A DNA stretch of 64,000 bases from Mycobacterium senriense (lineage in GTDB: Bacteria > Actinomycetota > Actinomycetes > Mycobacteriales > Mycobacteriaceae): NCBI RefSeq assembly GCF_019668465.1, contig NZ_AP024828.1, positions 248,001-312,000 on the forward strand. Reading direction: 5' to 3'. Under the pieces are notes generated by a model, which was not told the DNA's origin, did not search any database, and saw only the letters and a list, made by a program, of their open reading frames with translations. Positions 46,050 through 54,202 of the stretch are shown in pieces (positions within the stretch are counted from its first letter, which is position 1; the number at the start of each line of letters is the position of its first letter). The position numbers and the translations under genes were made by a program.

Positions 46050-46714
46050 CCAGACCAGTCCGGCGCCGTCGACGGTGGGCCGGACCGCTGATTGAGTTTC
46101 GACGCGAACACCGCCGCCTGGGTGCGGCGCTCCATGCCGAGTTTGGCCAACAACCGCGACACGTAGTTCTTCACCGTCTTCTCCGCGAGGAACATCCGCG
46201 CGGCGATCTGGCGGTTGGTCAATCCTTCGCTGAGCAGTCCGAGCAACGTGCGTTCCTGCTCGGTGAGTCCGGACAGCGGGTCGTCGCGCGTGGTCGTGCC
46301 GCGCAGCTTCGCCATCAGCGCCGCGGCCGCCCGGTTGTCCAGCAGCGACTTACCGGCACCCACCTCCTTGATCGCGTGCGCCAGCTCCATGCCCTTGATG
46401 TCCTTGACGACGAATCCGCTGGCACCGGCCAGGATCGCCTCGAGCATCGCCTCGTCGGACGTGAACGACGTCAACATGAGGCAGCGCAGGTCGGGATGAT
46501 CCGATACCAGGTCGCGGCACAGTTCGATGCCATTGCCATCGGGCAGGCGAACGTCGAGCACGGCCACGTCGGGCTGCAGCGCCGGTATCCGGGCTTTTGC
46601 CTCCGCCACCGTGCCCGCCTCGCCGACGATCTGGAGATCGGGGTCGGAAGCGAGCAGATCGGAAAGACCGCGGCGGACGACTTCGTGGTCGTCGACCAGG
46701 AACACCTTGACCAT
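46046..46714 (-). CDS. devR: DevR/DosR response regulator
   Basis: This NarL/LuxR response regulator has 222 residues. The receiver domain has [14 protein letters not shown] and phospho-Asp54 in [19 protein letters not shown]. The C-terminal LuxR HTH has [20 protein letters not shown] and [20 protein letters not shown], nearly identical to the M. tuberculosis DosR recognition helix. It controls the dormancy regulon. Unlike M. tuberculosis, no universal stress gene lies upstream; a divergent flavin-binding protein gene and two DosR boxes do. Confidence 0.93.
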   Translation of the reverse strand: MVKVFLVDDHEVVRRGLSDLLASDPDLQIVGEAGTVAEAKARIPALQPDVAVLDVRLPDGNGIELCRDLVSDHPDLRCLMLTSFTSDEAMLEAILAGASGFVVKDIKGMELAHAIKEVGAGKSLLDNRAAAALMAKLRGTTTRDDPLSGLTEQERTLLGLLSEGLTNRQIAARMFLAEKTVKNYVSRLLAKLGMERRTQAAVFASKLNQRSGPPSTAPDWSG

Positions 46715-46812
46715 GGCGGGCCCTTTCCTGCCGGTCTCGCAACTGGAAAGATTCGCGGCAGACCAAACCAATATCCCATATTCTCGACGGGAGCCATCGA
46801 GAAGCAACGGGT

Positions 46813-46832
46813 TCAACGACTTTGGTCCCCAC
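46813..46832. promoter_or_regulatory. DosR box 1 between devR and the divergent gene
   Basis: Core ACGACTTTGGTCCC against consensus GGGACTwwAGTCCC: the central GACT and the right half-site GTCCC match. Lies 99 nt from devR and 101 nt from the divergent start. Confidence 0.55.
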
Positions 46833-46834
46833 GG

Positions 46835-46854
46835 CTGAGGACCTTCGGCCGACG
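46835..46854. promoter_or_regulatory. DosR box 2 between devR and the divergent gene
   Basis: Core AGGACCTTCGGCCG resembles the common GGGACCTTCGGCCC form of the DosR site. Adjacent to box 1 with 2 nt between the 20-bp units, the close pairing known for strongly induced DosR promoters. Confidence 0.55.
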
Positions 46855-46933
46855 CCCCGGCGGGCGCCGCGTCAATAGCCTTGCGGCACTGGCCCATTGC
46901 GGACACCGGTCGCATTCGGGGAAGGGAATCTTG

Positions 46934-47350
46934 ATGACCGACGACGGAGTCACCGTCCTGCCGGTGCACGAGTGCTGGGAGCTCCTGGGCAGCCTGGCGC
47001 TGGGCCGGCTGGTCACCTACGCCGACGGTCAGCCCGACATCTTTCCGGTCAACTACGTCGTCCAGCGCCGGACCGTGCTGTTCCGCACCGCGGCCGGAAC
47101 CAAGCTCGTCAGCTCCGCGATCGACAATCGGGTGCTCTTCGAGGTCGACGACCACAACGTCGCCGAGGCATGGAGCGTGATCGTCCGCGGCACCGCGCGG
47201 TCGCTGCGCACCCCTGAGGAGCTCGAAGAGGCCGAGCGCGCGCAGGTGTTGCCGTGGACCAGGCCGGAAAAGACGCACTATGTCCGCATCGTTCCGCAGA
47301 GCGTCACCGGCCGCCGGTTCCAGTTCGGGTCACCGCCGGGTGACGTTTAG
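46934..47350 (+). CDS. Pyridoxamine-5'-phosphate-oxidase-like split-barrel protein, Rv3129-like
   Basis: This 138-residue split beta-barrel protein has [36 protein letters not shown] and [12 protein letters not shown], typical of the flavin/F420-binding PNPOx-like family. It has no PLP-synthesis residues. M. tuberculosis Rv3129 is a DosR-regulated member. ATG 46934 follows GAAGGGAAT; the two DosR boxes lie about 80-120 nt upstream. Confidence 0.88.
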   Translation: MTDDGVTVLPVHECWELLGSLALGRLVTYADGQPDIFPVNYVVQRRTVLFRTAAGTKLVSSAIDNRVLFEVDDHNVAEAWSVIVRGTARSLRTPEELEEAERAQVLPWTRPEKTHYVRIVPQSVTGRRFQFGSPPGDV

Positions 47351-47359
47351 CGGCCGCGA

Positions 47360-48334
47360 TCAGTTCGCCCACTCGACGAAGTCGCCGAGGTCGCGTCGCG
47401 GCGTCGCCGGCAGCGGGTCGGCGTTGATCGGCGCCCAGCCCACCCGAAGCAGCATCTGCGGGTAGTTGTTGTCGCCGAAGATGTCGGAGCGGACCGCTTC
47501 GCGGGTTGCGGGCATCTCCAGGGGTTCGGTGACCGGGCAACTGGCCAGTCCCGTCGACGTCGCGGTGAGCAGCGCGACACTGGTGGCTTCCCCGGCACGC
47601 AGCTGCGCCAGCCGGTCGTCGTGGCGGGTGCCGAGCGCGAGCACCACGGAGTTGTCGTCGGCCGAGGACGAATCCGGTGCCATCGGCAGGACCGCGCCGG
47701 CGAACAGGCGACTCGGGATCTTGGCGTCCGGATCGGATATCGGCGTATTGCGGGCGGGAACACCCGCGACCGAGAAGTAGCGCCCGCTCCACGCCGTGAG
47801 CTCGGCGAGATAGTCCTGGGTCAGGTGATCGCGGACGGATTCGACGACGATGTCGTGCAGCCTGTCGATGTCTTCCACCTGGCACAGCGTGACGCCGGAG
47901 CGGGCGGCGCGCGCCGCCATCAGGGCGATATCACCCATGGGCACCGGCCAGGAGCTGTAGTGGCGGCGATCGGTGCGCCGCCGCGGGATTGCGGCCGCGA
48001 GTGCGACGTCGACGTAGTCGGCGACCTGAGGGGACAGCTCGATCGTGGCGAGGTGGGTGGGGTCGTCGGCGTTCGGCAACCGGCTCACCCGGGAGCGCCA
48101 TCCCACCGCCGCGAACGCCGCAACGCAGTGATGCAGCGCCGTGCCGCAACTGAGGATCAAGTCGCGGCCCTCGGGGTCGGTGTTGGGCAGTTGCCGGCCC
48201 GGATCGGCGTACAGCTGCAGGCTCGCCGCGTCGACGCGCCACCGCCAGGGTTGGGTGTTGTGCACCGACGGCGCGCGCGACGCCAAAGTCAGGGCGGTCC
48301 GGATCGTGCCGGCGTTCGGAAAGTGGCTGTCCAT
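47360..48334 (-). CDS. Acg-family nitroreductase-like protein, Rv3131-like
   Basis: This 324-residue protein of the Acg family (Rv2032, Rv3127, Rv3131) has ALTLASRAPSVHNTQPWRWRV, IPRRRTDRRHYSSWPVP and a C-terminal LLRVGWAP segment. These look like duplicated nitroreductase halves with a lid; in Acg the FMN is sequestered without activity. All three M. tuberculosis members are DosR targets, and a DosR box lies 87-106 nt upstream. Converges with the split-barrel gene. Confidence 0.9.
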   Translation of the reverse strand: MDSHFPNAGTIRTALTLASRAPSVHNTQPWRWRVDAASLQLYADPGRQLPNTDPEGRDLILSCGTALHHCVAAFAAVGWRSRVSRLPNADDPTHLATIELSPQVADYVDVALAAAIPRRRTDRRHYSSWPVPMGDIALMAARAARSGVTLCQVEDIDRLHDIVVESVRDHLTQDYLAELTAWSGRYFSVAGVPARNTPISDPDAKIPSRLFAGAVLPMAPDSSSADDNSVVLALGTRHDDRLAQLRAGEATSVALLTATSTGLASCPVTEPLEMPATREAVRSDIFGDNNYPQMLLRVGWAPINADPLPATPRRDLGDFVEWAN

Positions 48335-48420
48335 ACCCGGTCCCTCTCTCGCCTAGCGCCTTGCCGATATCCACGATCACGCGTTCTCGGCGGCCCCGCG
48401 AGGGCACGACGGCTCTAGCT

Positions 48421-48440
48421 CAAGGGACTTTGGCAATATT
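48421..48440. promoter_or_regulatory. DosR box between the nitroreductase and a small ORF
   Basis: CAAGGGACTTTGGCAATATT: the left half GGGACTTT is perfect, the right half weak. It lies 87 nt before the nitroreductase ATG and 34 nt before the small plus-strand ORF. Confidence 0.55.
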
Positions 48441-48473
48441 CGTGGCCGGTCCGCCGCGGGGCCATCCGCCTTT

Positions 48474-48617
48474 ATGCTGAGCACGATGGCGCATCACGGC
48501 CCCGATCCCACCACGCCGCTGTGGCGCGCGGCGCAAGTGTTCGGCCTTTTCGACATGCTGTTGGGAACGGTCATGCCAATAAGCCTGCGGCAGCGGGCCG
48601 TTGGCGGGGATCCGTAA
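48474..48617 (+). CDS. Possible small protein under a DosR box
   Basis: A 47-codon frame from ATG 48474 (second in-frame ATG 48486) encodes HHGPDPTTPLWRAAQVFGLF followed by a short hydrophobic segment and RQRAVGGDP. It begins 34 nt after a DosR box, the spacing of DosR-driven genes. TPLWRAAQVF resembles the first helix of some membrane-anchored actinobacterial kinases, so it could also be a decayed 5' fragment. No clear ribosome-binding site. It ends 2 nt before the convergent transporter stop. Confidence 0.4.
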   Translation: MLSTMAHHGPDPTTPLWRAAQVFGLFDMLLGTVMPISLRQRAVGGDP

Positions 48618-48619
48618 GA

Positions 48620-49906
48620 TTACTCAGATTTGGCGGTGCGATCGCGGGGCCGCATCAGCAGCGCCGCCGCCGCTCCCGCGGCGCATACCCCGATCGCGGC
48701 GGCGACCACCGTCGCGACCTCGACTGAGGCGAATTTGGAGTCTACGAGCGGTTTGACCACCGCCACCGCGGCCAGCGCGGGCATCACCAGCCGGACCCAC
48801 CAGGCCACCACACTGTCGCCGGGAATCCGTGAATTGGCCTCTGAGACAAACACATACAGTGCCATCAGCAGCAGGGGCGCCGCGCCCAGGATGACCAGCC
48901 CGATCCAGCGCGCGCCGTGCGCCGAGACCACGGCGGCAATAACCGCGACGAGTCCCACCACCGCCAGTCGCAGACCGGCGTTCGGTGTCGCCTCGCGCGT
49001 GACCGCCAGGCCCACGGCGGCGCGCACCGCGGCCCAGCCGGAGACCAGCGCGGCGGCCACGACCAACGCGATGCCCGCGATGGCCATCCATTTCTGGCCG
49101 GGGTCGGCGTAGAACTGTGGCACCGCTTCGGCCAGGTGTCGGGCGCTCCATCGCCAGGGCCCCACCACCCCCTGGTGATCACCGACCCACAGCACCACCC
49201 CCGCCACGGCCACCAACGCAACGGCCAGCGACATGGACCTGCCCGGCCTGGCTATGCGCGCGCTGCGGACCGTGACGAGTTCAACGCCCACCATCCCCAG
49301 GCCGAAGCCGACGAGCTGACCGGACAGTTGGGCCTGCGTTGCGGCCGTGCCGATGACGACCGCGTCACTGCCCGCGGCGACGCGGGCCGTGACCGCAACG
49401 GCGAGGTAGACGTAGACGAGCAGGCCCGCGAGCACCAGCGGCGCCACGACCGACGCGAGGCTCCGCGTCGGAGACACACACGCGGCGGCACCGACGACGA
49501 TAGCGGACCCCACGGCGACAACCGGTAGCCACGACACAATTCTGGCGGGGCCTTCGCTTGGTGAAAACAGCTGCAGCAGTTCCAGTCCGAGGTAAGCGGC
49601 GAACTTCGCGGCCAGCACCAGGTAGGCGCACAGCTGAACGATGCCCGCGGCCGTCGCCGCTCGCCGGCCCAGGGTGGCGCCGATCAGCTCGGCGGTATTG
49701 CGCGCGTTAGGCGCGTGCGCATGCAAGCGCGCCAGGGCGTAGATGACCGGAACCATGACGGCCGCCCCGACCACGGCGCCCAACCCGTGCACCGCCGCGG
49801 ACACGATCACGGCCATGCTCAGGCCGGCGGCCTGCCAGGTCACCAGCGGAGACTTCTTCGACCCGGATCCCGGCCGCGGATTCGCCCGCAGCATTTTCTT
49901 CGGCAT
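48620..49906 (-). CDS. APC-superfamily-type integral membrane transporter
   Basis: This 428-residue protein has about 12 hydrophobic segments (first at about 26-57, last at about 395-420), short loops and an Arg/Lys-rich start. The pattern, with GAVVGAAVMVPVIYALARLHAHAP in helices 1-2, resembles amino-acid/polyamine permeases, but the sequence is diverged. Substrate unknown. Another family of 12-helix transporter cannot be excluded. Standing alone with no coupled gene. Confidence 0.7.
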   Translation of the reverse strand: MPKKMLRANPRPGSGSKKSPLVTWQAAGLSMAVIVSAAVHGLGAVVGAAVMVPVIYALARLHAHAPNARNTAELIGATLGRRAATAAGIVQLCAYLVLAAKFAAYLGLELLQLFSPSEGPARIVSWLPVVAVGSAIVVGAAACVSPTRSLASVVAPLVLAGLLVYVYLAVAVTARVAAGSDAVVIGTAATQAQLSGQLVGFGLGMVGVELVTVRSARIARPGRSMSLAVALVAVAGVVLWVGDHQGVVGPWRWSARHLAEAVPQFYADPGQKWMAIAGIALVVAAALVSGWAAVRAAVGLAVTREATPNAGLRLAVVGLVAVIAAVVSAHGARWIGLVILGAAPLLLMALYVFVSEANSRIPGDSVVAWWVRLVMPALAAVAVVKPLVDSKFASVEVATVVAAAIGVCAAGAAAALLMRPRDRTAKSE

Positions 49907-50004
49907 TGCCTAAGCATGACCCAGGGGTAGGAAATTGAACCCTGTACGCAGCGCGGTTTCGCTAATTTTGTAGGCCACACGGTCAACGTTGCGGGCCAAC
50001 CGAT

Positions 50005-51201
50005 TTATCGAACGGGCTCGGCGGCCTTGGCGGGCTCGTCCGGTTCGGCGGCACCCCGGTCGCGTGCCGCGAGAGCACCCGCGATCGATGTGCAGGCGAT
50101 GGTCAGCAGCGAGCCGAACATCAACGCCGACGCTTCGCCCGCGGCAAGCAGGTGCCGCTGGGTGCCGATGGTGGCGGCGGCCACCGCCACGCCGAGCTGC
50201 GTGCAGGACATCACCGCGTAGGTGAGCGGCTGGCCGAGCAGGCGTCCGACACAGTGCGCCAGCACACCGCCCAGCCCCAGACCCACGCCGAGCAGAAGGT
50301 ATTTCGGCTGCGATCCCAGCTCGCGTACCTGAAGCGAGGCGCCGAGCCAGACGAAGAACACCGGGCTGAAGAAGCCCTCGGTGATGCCGAACAACTGGCG
50401 CGCCAGGCGCCGCGGCTCGCCGACCGTGGCGATCACCAACCCAAGCGCGAAGCCCGCCAGCATGATCGACACGTCGGTGCTGACGGCCAGCATCGCCAGT
50501 CCGAACAGCACCAGCAAGTTGATCCGCAATTCCAGCGCCAGCTGATTCTGGTGCGAATAGTCGTGCATGCGTTGACGCCAGCCCCGGCGGTCGACCCAGC
50601 GCAGCACCACGAAAAGCAGCACCCCGCAGCCTGTGATCGTTAACCCGCCCAGCGCCGCCGTGGCCGCATGATGGAAGTCAATTACCAAGGGCAGCAATAC
50701 GATACAGGCCGCATTCGCGATGGCGATCTGCGCGGTCACGGACAGCACCTGCGGCCCGCGCAGCCGCAGCGAGTCGATCATCGGCAACGTCATGGCCGCC
50801 GAGGACGAGGCCATCAGCACGGCGTAGAGCGCCGCGTGTCCGGTGCCGAACTGCCTGGCCAGCCCGAACCCCAGGGCCGCCGCGGCGGCGCCGGCCAGGA
50901 CCGCTCGGGCCAACGCCTTCGGCACGGCCGAACGCATCGCGGGGTCCCGCACCGGTACATGGCTGCCCACGACGAACATCACCAGCGCGAAGCCGATGTT
51001 GGCGAATAATTGGAAGGTCGGGTCGGTGGCATCGACGACGCCGAAACCGGTCTTGCCGATGACCAGCCCCGCGATGAGTTCGCCGACGATCACCGGTATC
51101 CGCAGGCGTGGCACCGAGGCCAGCACCGGGCCGGCGAAACCGACGGCGGTCAGCAGCGCCAAGGTGTTAAAGCCGAATCCCTGCACGTGGCCATTTTGCA
51201 C
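50005..51201 (-). CDS. CPA2-type cation:proton antiporter
   Basis: This 398-residue protein has 11-12 membrane helices with KefB/GerN-type features: IPVIVGELIAGLVIGKTGFG (helices 1-2), LFANIGFALVMFVVG, MASSSAAMTLPMID and FFSPVFFVWLGASL. The typical Asp pair of helix 5 is replaced by SSSAAMTL, so ion coupling may differ. No RCK/TrkA domain is attached. Start ATG 51201. Confidence 0.85.
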   Translation of the reverse strand: MQNGHVQGFGFNTLALLTAVGFAGPVLASVPRLRIPVIVGELIAGLVIGKTGFGVVDATDPTFQLFANIGFALVMFVVGSHVPVRDPAMRSAVPKALARAVLAGAAAAALGFGLARQFGTGHAALYAVLMASSSAAMTLPMIDSLRLRGPQVLSVTAQIAIANAACIVLLPLVIDFHHAATAALGGLTITGCGVLLFVVLRWVDRRGWRQRMHDYSHQNQLALELRINLLVLFGLAMLAVSTDVSIMLAGFALGLVIATVGEPRRLARQLFGITEGFFSPVFFVWLGASLQVRELGSQPKYLLLGVGLGLGGVLAHCVGRLLGQPLTYAVMSCTQLGVAVAAATIGTQRHLLAAGEASALMFGSLLTIACTSIAGALAARDRGAAEPDEPAKAAEPVR

Positions 51202-51233
51202 GGTGCGGTGTCAAACGTGGCGCAACTGAGCGC

Positions 51234-52316
51234 TCAGGCGTCGATCACCACGCGTCCGGATTTCGCGCGGGAGACGCAGACCAGCATTTCGTCATCGCCT
51301 TCCGCGGCACGCCCGCGGCGATCGACCTGCCCGCCAAGCACTTTGACCTTGCAGGTGCCGCAGAACCCCTGCTGGCAGGAGTACGCGGTGGTCGAATCGC
51401 GGTCGAGCATGACGTCCAGCGCCGACCGGTTCCCAGGCACACGCAGCACCCGCTGCGAGCGGGCCAGTTCCAGTTCGAAGGGAACCCCGTCGACCACCGG
51501 CGGAGGGCCGAAGCGTTCGTAATGCAACGGCGCATCGGCGTGTTCGTTACGCGCGATGCGCACCGATTCCAGCATGGCGGTGGGGCCACACACGTAGACA
51601 GCCGTCGCCGGCCCGGCGTCGGCAAGCAACTCGGACGCGGTGGGGAATCGGCCGCGCTCGTCGTCGGCCCACACGGTGACCCGGTCCGGGTCCACCGCGA
51701 TCACCTCGTCGAGCAGCGGCATGTACTCCCGGCCGCAACCGGCATACACCGCGCGCCAATTGATTCCGCGCTGCTGAGCCGTTTGGATCATGGGCAGGAT
51801 CGGTGTCACCCCGATGCCGCCGATCACGAACAACACCTCGCGCTCGTCGGTCACGAGGTAGAACGCGTTGCGCGGGCCTTCGAACTCGAATTGGTCGCCC
51901 ACGTGCAAGGTGTCGTGCATTTCGATCGAGCCACCGCCGCCCTCGGCGATGCGGCGCACCGCGATACGGTAGTCGGTGCGCCGACCGGGCGCACCACACA
52001 GCGAGTACTGCCGGCGGCGACCCGATGGCAACCGAACGTCGATATGCGCGCCGGGTGTCCAGGACGGCAACAATCCCCCGGCCGGGTCGGCCAGCGTCAA
52101 CGCAACCACATCGGGCGCCAGCAGTTCGCGGTTGGTGACGACCGCGGTGGTGGTGCGCTGCACGGACCGCACCCGCGAGGACGTCCACCGCGACGCCGAG
52201 GCCAGGCCGCCGAACAACGCACCGACCCCGTACAACGCCGTGTACATCCGGTCACGTTTGCGGCGGCCGTACAAGTCGGCCGGAATGCCATCCCAAATAG
52301 TCTGTGTCACAATCAT
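51234..52316 (-). CDS. 2Fe-2S ferredoxin-linked flavoprotein reductase (PDR/VanB type)
   Basis: This 360-residue electron-transfer protein has an FAD/FMN barrel (RRQYSLCGAPGRRTDYRIAV), an NAD domain (FVIGGIGVTPILPMIQTA, YVCGPTAMLESV) and a C-terminal plant-type ferredoxin with C-x4-C-x2-C (CQQGFCGTC) and the fourth Cys in EMLVCVSRA. It transfers electrons from NAD(P)H to an oxygenase or desaturase. It is the third gene of an operon with an alpha/beta hydrolase and a PF10118 metal-dependent hydrolase. ATG 52316 is 2 nt after the upstream stop; GTG 52322 (GTGA overlap) is possible. Confidence 0.88.
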   Translation of the reverse strand: MIVTQTIWDGIPADLYGRRKRDRMYTALYGVGALFGGLASASRWTSSRVRSVQRTTTAVVTNRELLAPDVVALTLADPAGGLLPSWTPGAHIDVRLPSGRRRQYSLCGAPGRRTDYRIAVRRIAEGGGGSIEMHDTLHVGDQFEFEGPRNAFYLVTDEREVLFVIGGIGVTPILPMIQTAQQRGINWRAVYAGCGREYMPLLDEVIAVDPDRVTVWADDERGRFPTASELLADAGPATAVYVCGPTAMLESVRIARNEHADAPLHYERFGPPPVVDGVPFELELARSQRVLRVPGNRSALDVMLDRDSTTAYSCQQGFCGTCKVKVLGGQVDRRGRAAEGDDEMLVCVSRAKSGRVVIDA

Positions 52317-52318
52317 CC

Positions 52319-53248
52319 TCACATCTGGCCTAGGCCGCGACGGTCGGTGGACTGGGCGATCAGGTCGACCCACTCACCGGTGAGCCGGGCGATGACGTCG
52401 GGATACGCGGTGACCACCCAGTGGCCGCCCTCAATCGGCACGACCCTGCTGCCCTGCGGAATGGATCCGGTAAACCGTTGCAGCGCAGGAGATACGAAAT
52501 AGTCCTGGCGTGCGACCAGCACCTGCACCGGCACGGTGGTCTGCGGCAATTGCGCCGGGGGTGACAGGATTGGTGCCGGCATGTTCGCGCGGTACAGATT
52601 CAGCCCGTTGAGATAGTCGTCGGTAGAGCGGTACGCCGCACCGCGCCTAGTGCCGGCGCTCGCCCCACCGATGCGCTCAACCGCATCAAAAACTTTCACC
52701 GTCGCCCGGAAGCGGATCGCCAGCTCCGGCACGCGCGGGCACAGGAAGAACCAGATGTAGGACGAGGCCAGGATTTGCTTGGCCACGTCGAAAAGCGCCC
52801 GCGGCGTGCGCGCTGACCGCAGGAACTTGCCCACGCAACTCAGATGGGGCCCCGAGACCGATGTGAACGAGGCGACCTTACCCATCACCGTGTCGTCGGT
52901 GACCGCCGCCCAGGCCTGGATCGACCCCCAGTCGTGGGCCAGCAGGTGCACGTTGTCCACGCCGAGGCGCTCGATCACCGCGCCGACGTCGGCAACCAGC
53001 TGTGGGAGCCGATACCCGGAACGGTCTGCCGGCGTTGAGGATTGGCCGGCGCCACGCACGTCGTACGCCACCACGTTGAATCGGCGACCCAACGCCGTGG
53101 CAACCCCGTCCCACACGTGATGGTTATCGGGGTAGCCGTGGATGGCCAGTATGGTGGGCCGCCCGGGATCGATGTCGGTGTAGGTGTGCACCGCCAGCCG
53201 CACGCCGTCGGAGGCGGCGACCGCGGTTGAAGCCACTTCGGTCGTCAT
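52319..53248 (-). CDS. Alpha/beta hydrolase, epoxide-hydrolase-like
   Basis: This 309-residue hydrolase has oxyanion-side AIHGYPDNHHVWDG, nucleophile Asp in LLAHDWGSIQAW (as in epoxide hydrolases and haloalkane dehalogenases), acid region VLVARQDYFVSP and catalytic His in EGGHWVV. It resembles the hydrolase half of M. tuberculosis EphD. The middle gene of a three-gene operon with 2-nt gaps, between a PF10118 protein and a ferredoxin reductase, consistent with lipid epoxide or ester metabolism. Confidence 0.85.
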   Translation of the reverse strand: MTTEVASTAVAASDGVRLAVHTYTDIDPGRPTILAIHGYPDNHHVWDGVATALGRRFNVVAYDVRGAGQSSTPADRSGYRLPQLVADVGAVIERLGVDNVHLLAHDWGSIQAWAAVTDDTVMGKVASFTSVSGPHLSCVGKFLRSARTPRALFDVAKQILASSYIWFFLCPRVPELAIRFRATVKVFDAVERIGGASAGTRRGAAYRSTDDYLNGLNLYRANMPAPILSPPAQLPQTTVPVQVLVARQDYFVSPALQRFTGSIPQGSRVVPIEGGHWVVTAYPDVIARLTGEWVDLIAQSTDRRGLGQM

Positions 53249-53250
53249 CG

Positions 53251-54168
53251 TCAGTGCGACGCGCGGGCGGCGGGTGAGCGGGCCAGGTAGTCGACCGCGC
53301 GACCCACCCCGCCCAGTTGGGAGGGATGGAAACTCGGGGTGTAGTAGGCGCCGATGACCCGCAGGAACTGGAATGGCCCGGGAACCAAACCCCGGCGTGC
53401 AGCGCGGAAGTAGTCCCGCCACCGCGGCTTGGTGCCGGGCGGCAGGTAGGGATCGACGGAGTACATGAACCGCACACCGCGGACGAACAACCACAGCAGC
53501 GCCGGTGTGATCAGCAGCTGGGTGCGCACCTGCCGCCAGTACCCGGCGCGCAGGTGCTTCATGGTGTCGAAGGCGACCGCCTTGTGCTCGACTTCCTCGG
53601 CGCCGTGCCAGCGCAACAGGTCCAGCATCACCGGGTCGGTGCCCATGGCGTCGTGCTGAGGGGTGTCGAGAATCCATTCGCCCAGAATGGCGGTGTAGTG
53701 CTCGAGTGCGGCCACCATCGATACCCGCTCGAGCAACCAGCTTTGGCGACGGCGCGGACTCCATCGCGGCCGGTCGCCGATGAGTTGGCCGAACAGCCAA
53801 CGCATTTGGTCGGTGAACGGCGTCACGTCGATGTCTTTGACCGCGAAATGTCCGAGCACCCCCGCGTGCGCCTGGGAATGCATGGCCTCCTGGCTGATGA
53901 ATCCCTGCACATCCCGCCGCAGTTGATCGTCTTTGATCAGCGGCAAGGTGTCCTTGAAGGCGTCGACGATGAACTCCTCACCCGCCGGCAGCAACAGGTG
54001 CAGCACGTTGCAGAAGTGGGTGGTGAAGGGCTCGTTGGGCACGTAGTAGAACGGCAGCGTCGACCAGTCGAAGTCGACGTCACGCGCCTGCAGGACGATC
54101 CGCTCGTGGTCGAGCGAAGCGTCGTGCGGGCCGGTTGCCTTGTCATCGACGGTGAACATCGTGGCCAT
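53251..54168 (-). CDS. PF10118-type predicted metal-dependent hydrolase
   Basis: This 305-residue protein belongs to the predicted metal-dependent hydrolase family: a ferritin-like four-helix pattern with GEEFIVDAFKD, FISQEAMHSQAH, MVAALEHYTAILGEW and GAEEVEHKAVAFD. Together these give Glu/His ligands like diiron oxygenases. Thus it may be a diiron oxygenase fed by the ferredoxin reductase two genes downstream. ATG 54168 starts the operon; in-frame ATG 54159 is a close alternative. Function unproven for the family. Confidence 0.85.
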   Translation of the reverse strand: MATMFTVDDKATGPHDASLDHERIVLQARDVDFDWSTLPFYYVPNEPFTTHFCNVLHLLLPAGEEFIVDAFKDTLPLIKDDQLRRDVQGFISQEAMHSQAHAGVLGHFAVKDIDVTPFTDQMRWLFGQLIGDRPRWSPRRRQSWLLERVSMVAALEHYTAILGEWILDTPQHDAMGTDPVMLDLLRWHGAEEVEHKAVAFDTMKHLRAGYWRQVRTQLLITPALLWLFVRGVRFMYSVDPYLPPGTKPRWRDYFRAARRGLVPGPFQFLRVIGAYYTPSFHPSQLGGVGRAVDYLARSPAARASH

Positions 54169-54202
54169 CCCTTTCCGTCGCGTCCGTCGCCAGATCGTAA
54201 GG

